Below, piece by piece: positions 41,143-42,682 of a stretch of DNA of 42,682 nucleotides; the stretch's first letter is position 1; each line of letters opens with the position of its first letter. Origin of the DNA: Alphaproteobacteria bacterium (lineage in GTDB: Bacteria > Pseudomonadota > Alphaproteobacteria > Micropepsales > Micropepsaceae); contig JAEUMK010000004.1 of the NCBI GenBank assembly GCA_016792565.1, positions 1 through 42,682 on the forward strand, given 5' to 3'. The notes beneath the pieces are model-generated. The model was not told where the DNA came from and searched no databases. It worked only from the letters and a program-made list of their open reading frames with translations. Position numbers and translations under genes: made by a program.

Positions 41143-42024
41143 ATGGCGGCCTTGCGTTCGGCGTTCGATTTCGCGCGCTTCTTTCTGGATGTCGGCTGGG
41201 CGAGCGGGGAGTACGCCTCGAAGATCGCCTTCGATCCCATGTTGCGACGGCTCGCGCCGCGCGCGCCTTCCGCACGGCCGGTGCTGACGCTCCCCGGATT
41301 CGGCGGCCCCGAGATCTCGCTCCAGCCGCTCAACGCCTTCCTCAACCGCCAGGGCTTCGCCGCCGAAAGCTGGGGCCTCGGCACCAATCGCGGCCCACGC
41401 CACGCCGCCGCCCTGCCCGAGATGATCGAGCGCCTCGCCCCCAAGCTGAAGCGCATGGCCGACAAGGGCGGCGCCAGGGTGTCTCTGGTGGGCCAGAGCC
41501 TCGGGGGCATCTATGCCCGCGAGATCGCGCGCGAGATGCCCGACCTCATCGATCGGGTCATCACGCTGGGCAGTCCGGCCTATCTGCGCCGCGACGGGCT
41601 GGAGCACCTCAACGCCATGCTGCCCGTCGCGATGCGCCTGATGACCGGCAAGCGGACCGAGGATCACCTCGAAGACCATCCGGCCGAGCGGCTGCACGCG
41701 CCGCCGCCGGTGCCGCTGGTCGCCATCTACAGTGCGTTCGACGGCGTCGCCGCCGAGGCGGCGACCGCCATTCCCGCCGGCGAACTGACCATCGAGGGCG
41801 GCTTGCCGCGCGAGAATATCGAGATCGTCGGCTCGCATTGCGGGATGGCGGTCAACCCGGTCGTTCTGCTGGCCGTCTGCGACCGGCTGCTCGCCGATCC
41901 GGCCGCCTGGACGGCCTATGACGCGCGCGCCTATCTCAGTCCGGTGGGCAGGGCCCTGGCGCCGGTCTTTCATCCAGGCCTGCGCCACGCCGCCTGGCAG
42001 CGCTTTCCGCGGCGGCCGAAATAG
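41143..42024 (+). CDS. Alpha/beta hydrolase (lipase/esterase type)
   Basis: This 293-residue protein starts at ATG 41143 behind AGGAGGGCGG. The alpha/beta-hydrolase fold is shown by the first strand and oxyanion region (VLTLPGFGGPEISLQPL), the nucleophile elbow LVGQSLGG (Ser119), a likely acid at Asp200 (IYSAFDG) and a likely base at His232 (GSHCGM). VITLGSPAYLRRDG follows the elbow, as in triacylglycerol-lipase-like and PGAP1-like hydrolases. No signal peptide is visible, so it is probably cytoplasmic. It lies 31 bases after the crystallin/CARDB gene and may share its transcript. A T6SS phospholipase role is possible from position, but the same protein type is common as a housekeeping hydrolase. 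Confidence 0.85.
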   Translation: MAALRSAFDFARFFLDVGWASGEYASKIAFDPMLRRLAPRAPSARPVLTLPGFGGPEISLQPLNAFLNRQGFAAESWGLGTNRGPRHAAALPEMIERLAPKLKRMADKGGARVSLVGQSLGGIYAREIAREMPDLIDRVITLGSPAYLRRDGLEHLNAMLPVAMRLMTGKRTEDHLEDHPAERLHAPPPVPLVAIYSAFDGVAAEAATAIPAGELTIEGGLPRENIEIVGSHCGMAVNPVVLLAVCDRLLADPAAWTAYDARAYLSPVGRALAPVFHPGLRHAAWQRFPRRPK

Positions 42025-42037
42025 GCGGAAATCCGCC
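42024..42037. repeat. Hairpin immediately after the hydrolase stop codon
   Basis: GGCGG-AAAT-CCGCC forms a short stem directly after the stop codon. A T-run occurs only about 20 bases later (42056-42061), too far for a classical intrinsic terminator, but this may still protect or end the upstream transcript. Confidence 0.35.
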
Positions 42038-42092
42038 AGCATTGCTGCACCGCGATATTTTTGTTGCATTGCAACATAAACCTCCCTATCTG
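42037..42092 (+). promoter_or_regulatory. Phasin promoter with two GCATTGC palindromes (candidate PhaR-type operator)
   Basis: Two palindromes share the core GCATTGC: CAGCATTGCTG (42037-42047) and TGTTGCATTGCAACA (42062-42076), with centres 27 bases apart. Between and after them lies the only strongly AT-rich stretch of this region (ATATTTTTG, CATAAACC). A weak -35 TTGCAT (42064-42069) and -10 TATCTG (42087-42092) are spaced 17 bases apart, so the second palindrome would cover the -35. Alphaproteobacterial PhaR repressors are known to bind TGC/GCA palindromes upstream of phasin genes; assignment to PhaR here is inference. Confidence 0.5.
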
Positions 42093-42160
42093 TCTCTCAC
42101 GGCGCGCGCGGGACTTCCCGGTTCGGCGCCCAAGAAACGCAAGAGACGATGGAGAGTGCT

Positions 42161-42682
42161 ATGGCCCCCCGTACTGTGAAGACGACTGCCAAGAAGACCG
42201 CCGCGAAGGTCAAGACCGCCGCCAAGGCCGCCCCCAAGGCCGCCGAGAAGGCGATGGACGCGTCGTTCGTCGCCAAGGCGCGCGAGGCGATCGAGGATCG
42301 CGTCGAGACGCTGACCGAGGGCGCGAAGGCCGCCTGGGAAAACGTCCAGGACCGCGTGAAGGCGGTTCGCGAGAACGCCGGCGACGCGCTCGGCGTCGTG
42401 CGCTCGTCGCTGGAAGTCGCCGGCGCGGGCCTGCGCGACGTCAACCTGAAGGTGATCGAGTTCGTCCAGGCCGACGCCAACACCTATTTCGACACCTTCA
42501 AGAAGGTCGCGGCCGCGAAGTCGGTCAAGGAAGCCTTCGAGATCCAGTCGGCCTATGTCCGCTCGCAGTTCCAGACCAGCGTCAAGAACGCCCGCACGGT
42601 CGGCGAACTGGCCGCGGAAGCCGCCAAGGGCGCCTTCAAGCCGGTCCAGAAGGGCTTCGCGAGCCTGCGCAAGGCCGCCTGA
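42161..42682 (+). CDS. Phasin (polyhydroxyalkanoate granule protein)
   Basis: This 173-residue protein coats PHA granules or acts in the associated stress response. The ATG at 42161 is chosen because GGAGAG (42151-42156) sits 4 bases before it; an in-frame ATG at 42149 would add MESA and overlap that site. Residues 1-35 are Lys/Ala-rich (TAKKTAAKVKTAAKAAPKAA), like the DNA-binding tails of PhaF/H1-type phasins. The remainder is an amphipathic helical phasin domain with FVAKAREAIEDRVETLTEGA, FVQADANTYFDTFKKVAAAK and EIQSAYVRSQFQTSVKNART. The stop codon occupies the last three bases of the window. No PHA synthase gene is present nearby in the window. Confidence 0.9.
   Translation: MAPRTVKTTAKKTAAKVKTAAKAAPKAAEKAMDASFVAKAREAIEDRVETLTEGAKAAWENVQDRVKAVRENAGDALGVVRSSLEVAGAGLRDVNLKVIEFVQADANTYFDTFKKVAAAKSVKEAFEIQSAYVRSQFQTSVKNARTVGELAAEAAKGAFKPVQKGFASLRKAA

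Overview
The window is about 42.7 kb of very GC-rich DNA with tightly packed genes, ATGA/GTGA start-stop overlaps and many GTG starts. Protein types (Agrobacterium-like T6SS regulators PpkA/PppA/TagF/Fha, a Lys/Ala-rich phasin, KpsD/KpsE/KpsT-type capsule export) point to an alphaproteobacterium; I cannot name the genus. No rRNA, tRNA, transposase, integrase or CRISPR array is visible.

Region 1 (1-14,290) is a capsule or exopolysaccharide locus. After the 5' end of a leftward serine-hydrolase gene, two rightward genes encode an outer-membrane export lipoprotein (KpsD/Wza type) and a family-2 glycosyltransferase. They converge with a long leftward operon (14,290 to 3,321) encoding, in order of transcription: a KpsE-like protein, an unrecognised protein, a GT4 enzyme, a second KpsE-like protein, three more GT4 enzymes, a third KpsE-like protein and the ABC ATPase KpsT. 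Three co-polymerase/exporter paralogues share one ATPase, and no KpsM permease, KpsC/KpsS or sugar-nucleotide gene lies in the window.

Region 2 (14,291-40,102) is a nearly complete type VI secretion system. A rightward unit, tssK-tssL-tssM-tagF-pppA-ppkA, encodes the membrane complex, the baseplate adaptor and the phosphorylation switch. A leftward unit, vgrG-unknown-fha(tagH)-PAAR, encodes the spike and the phosphothreonine reader. A second rightward unit, tssA-tssB-tssC-hcp-hcp2-tagJ-tssE-tssF-tssG-tssH, encodes sheath, tube, baseplate and recycling ATPase. TssJ is not visible; TssL carries a C-terminal OmpA-like domain. Neither VgrG nor PAAR has a toxin extension, so effectors are not obvious. 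Short inverted repeats sit just ahead of vgrG, tssA, tssB, hcp, tssH and tssK.

Region 3 (40,103-42,682) follows tssH on the same strand. It holds a secreted two-domain protein (beta/gamma-crystallin-like plus CARDB-like), an alpha/beta hydrolase with a GQSLGG nucleophile elbow, and a phasin gene ending at the last base. The phasin is preceded by an AT-rich promoter region with two GCATTGC-centred palindromes that look like a repressor operator.

The least explained elements are the crystallin/CARDB protein behind tssH, the triple KpsE-like set, the diverged tandem Hcp pair, the 18-residue polyglycine linker in TssM, and the 128-residue proline/threonine stalk of PpkA.
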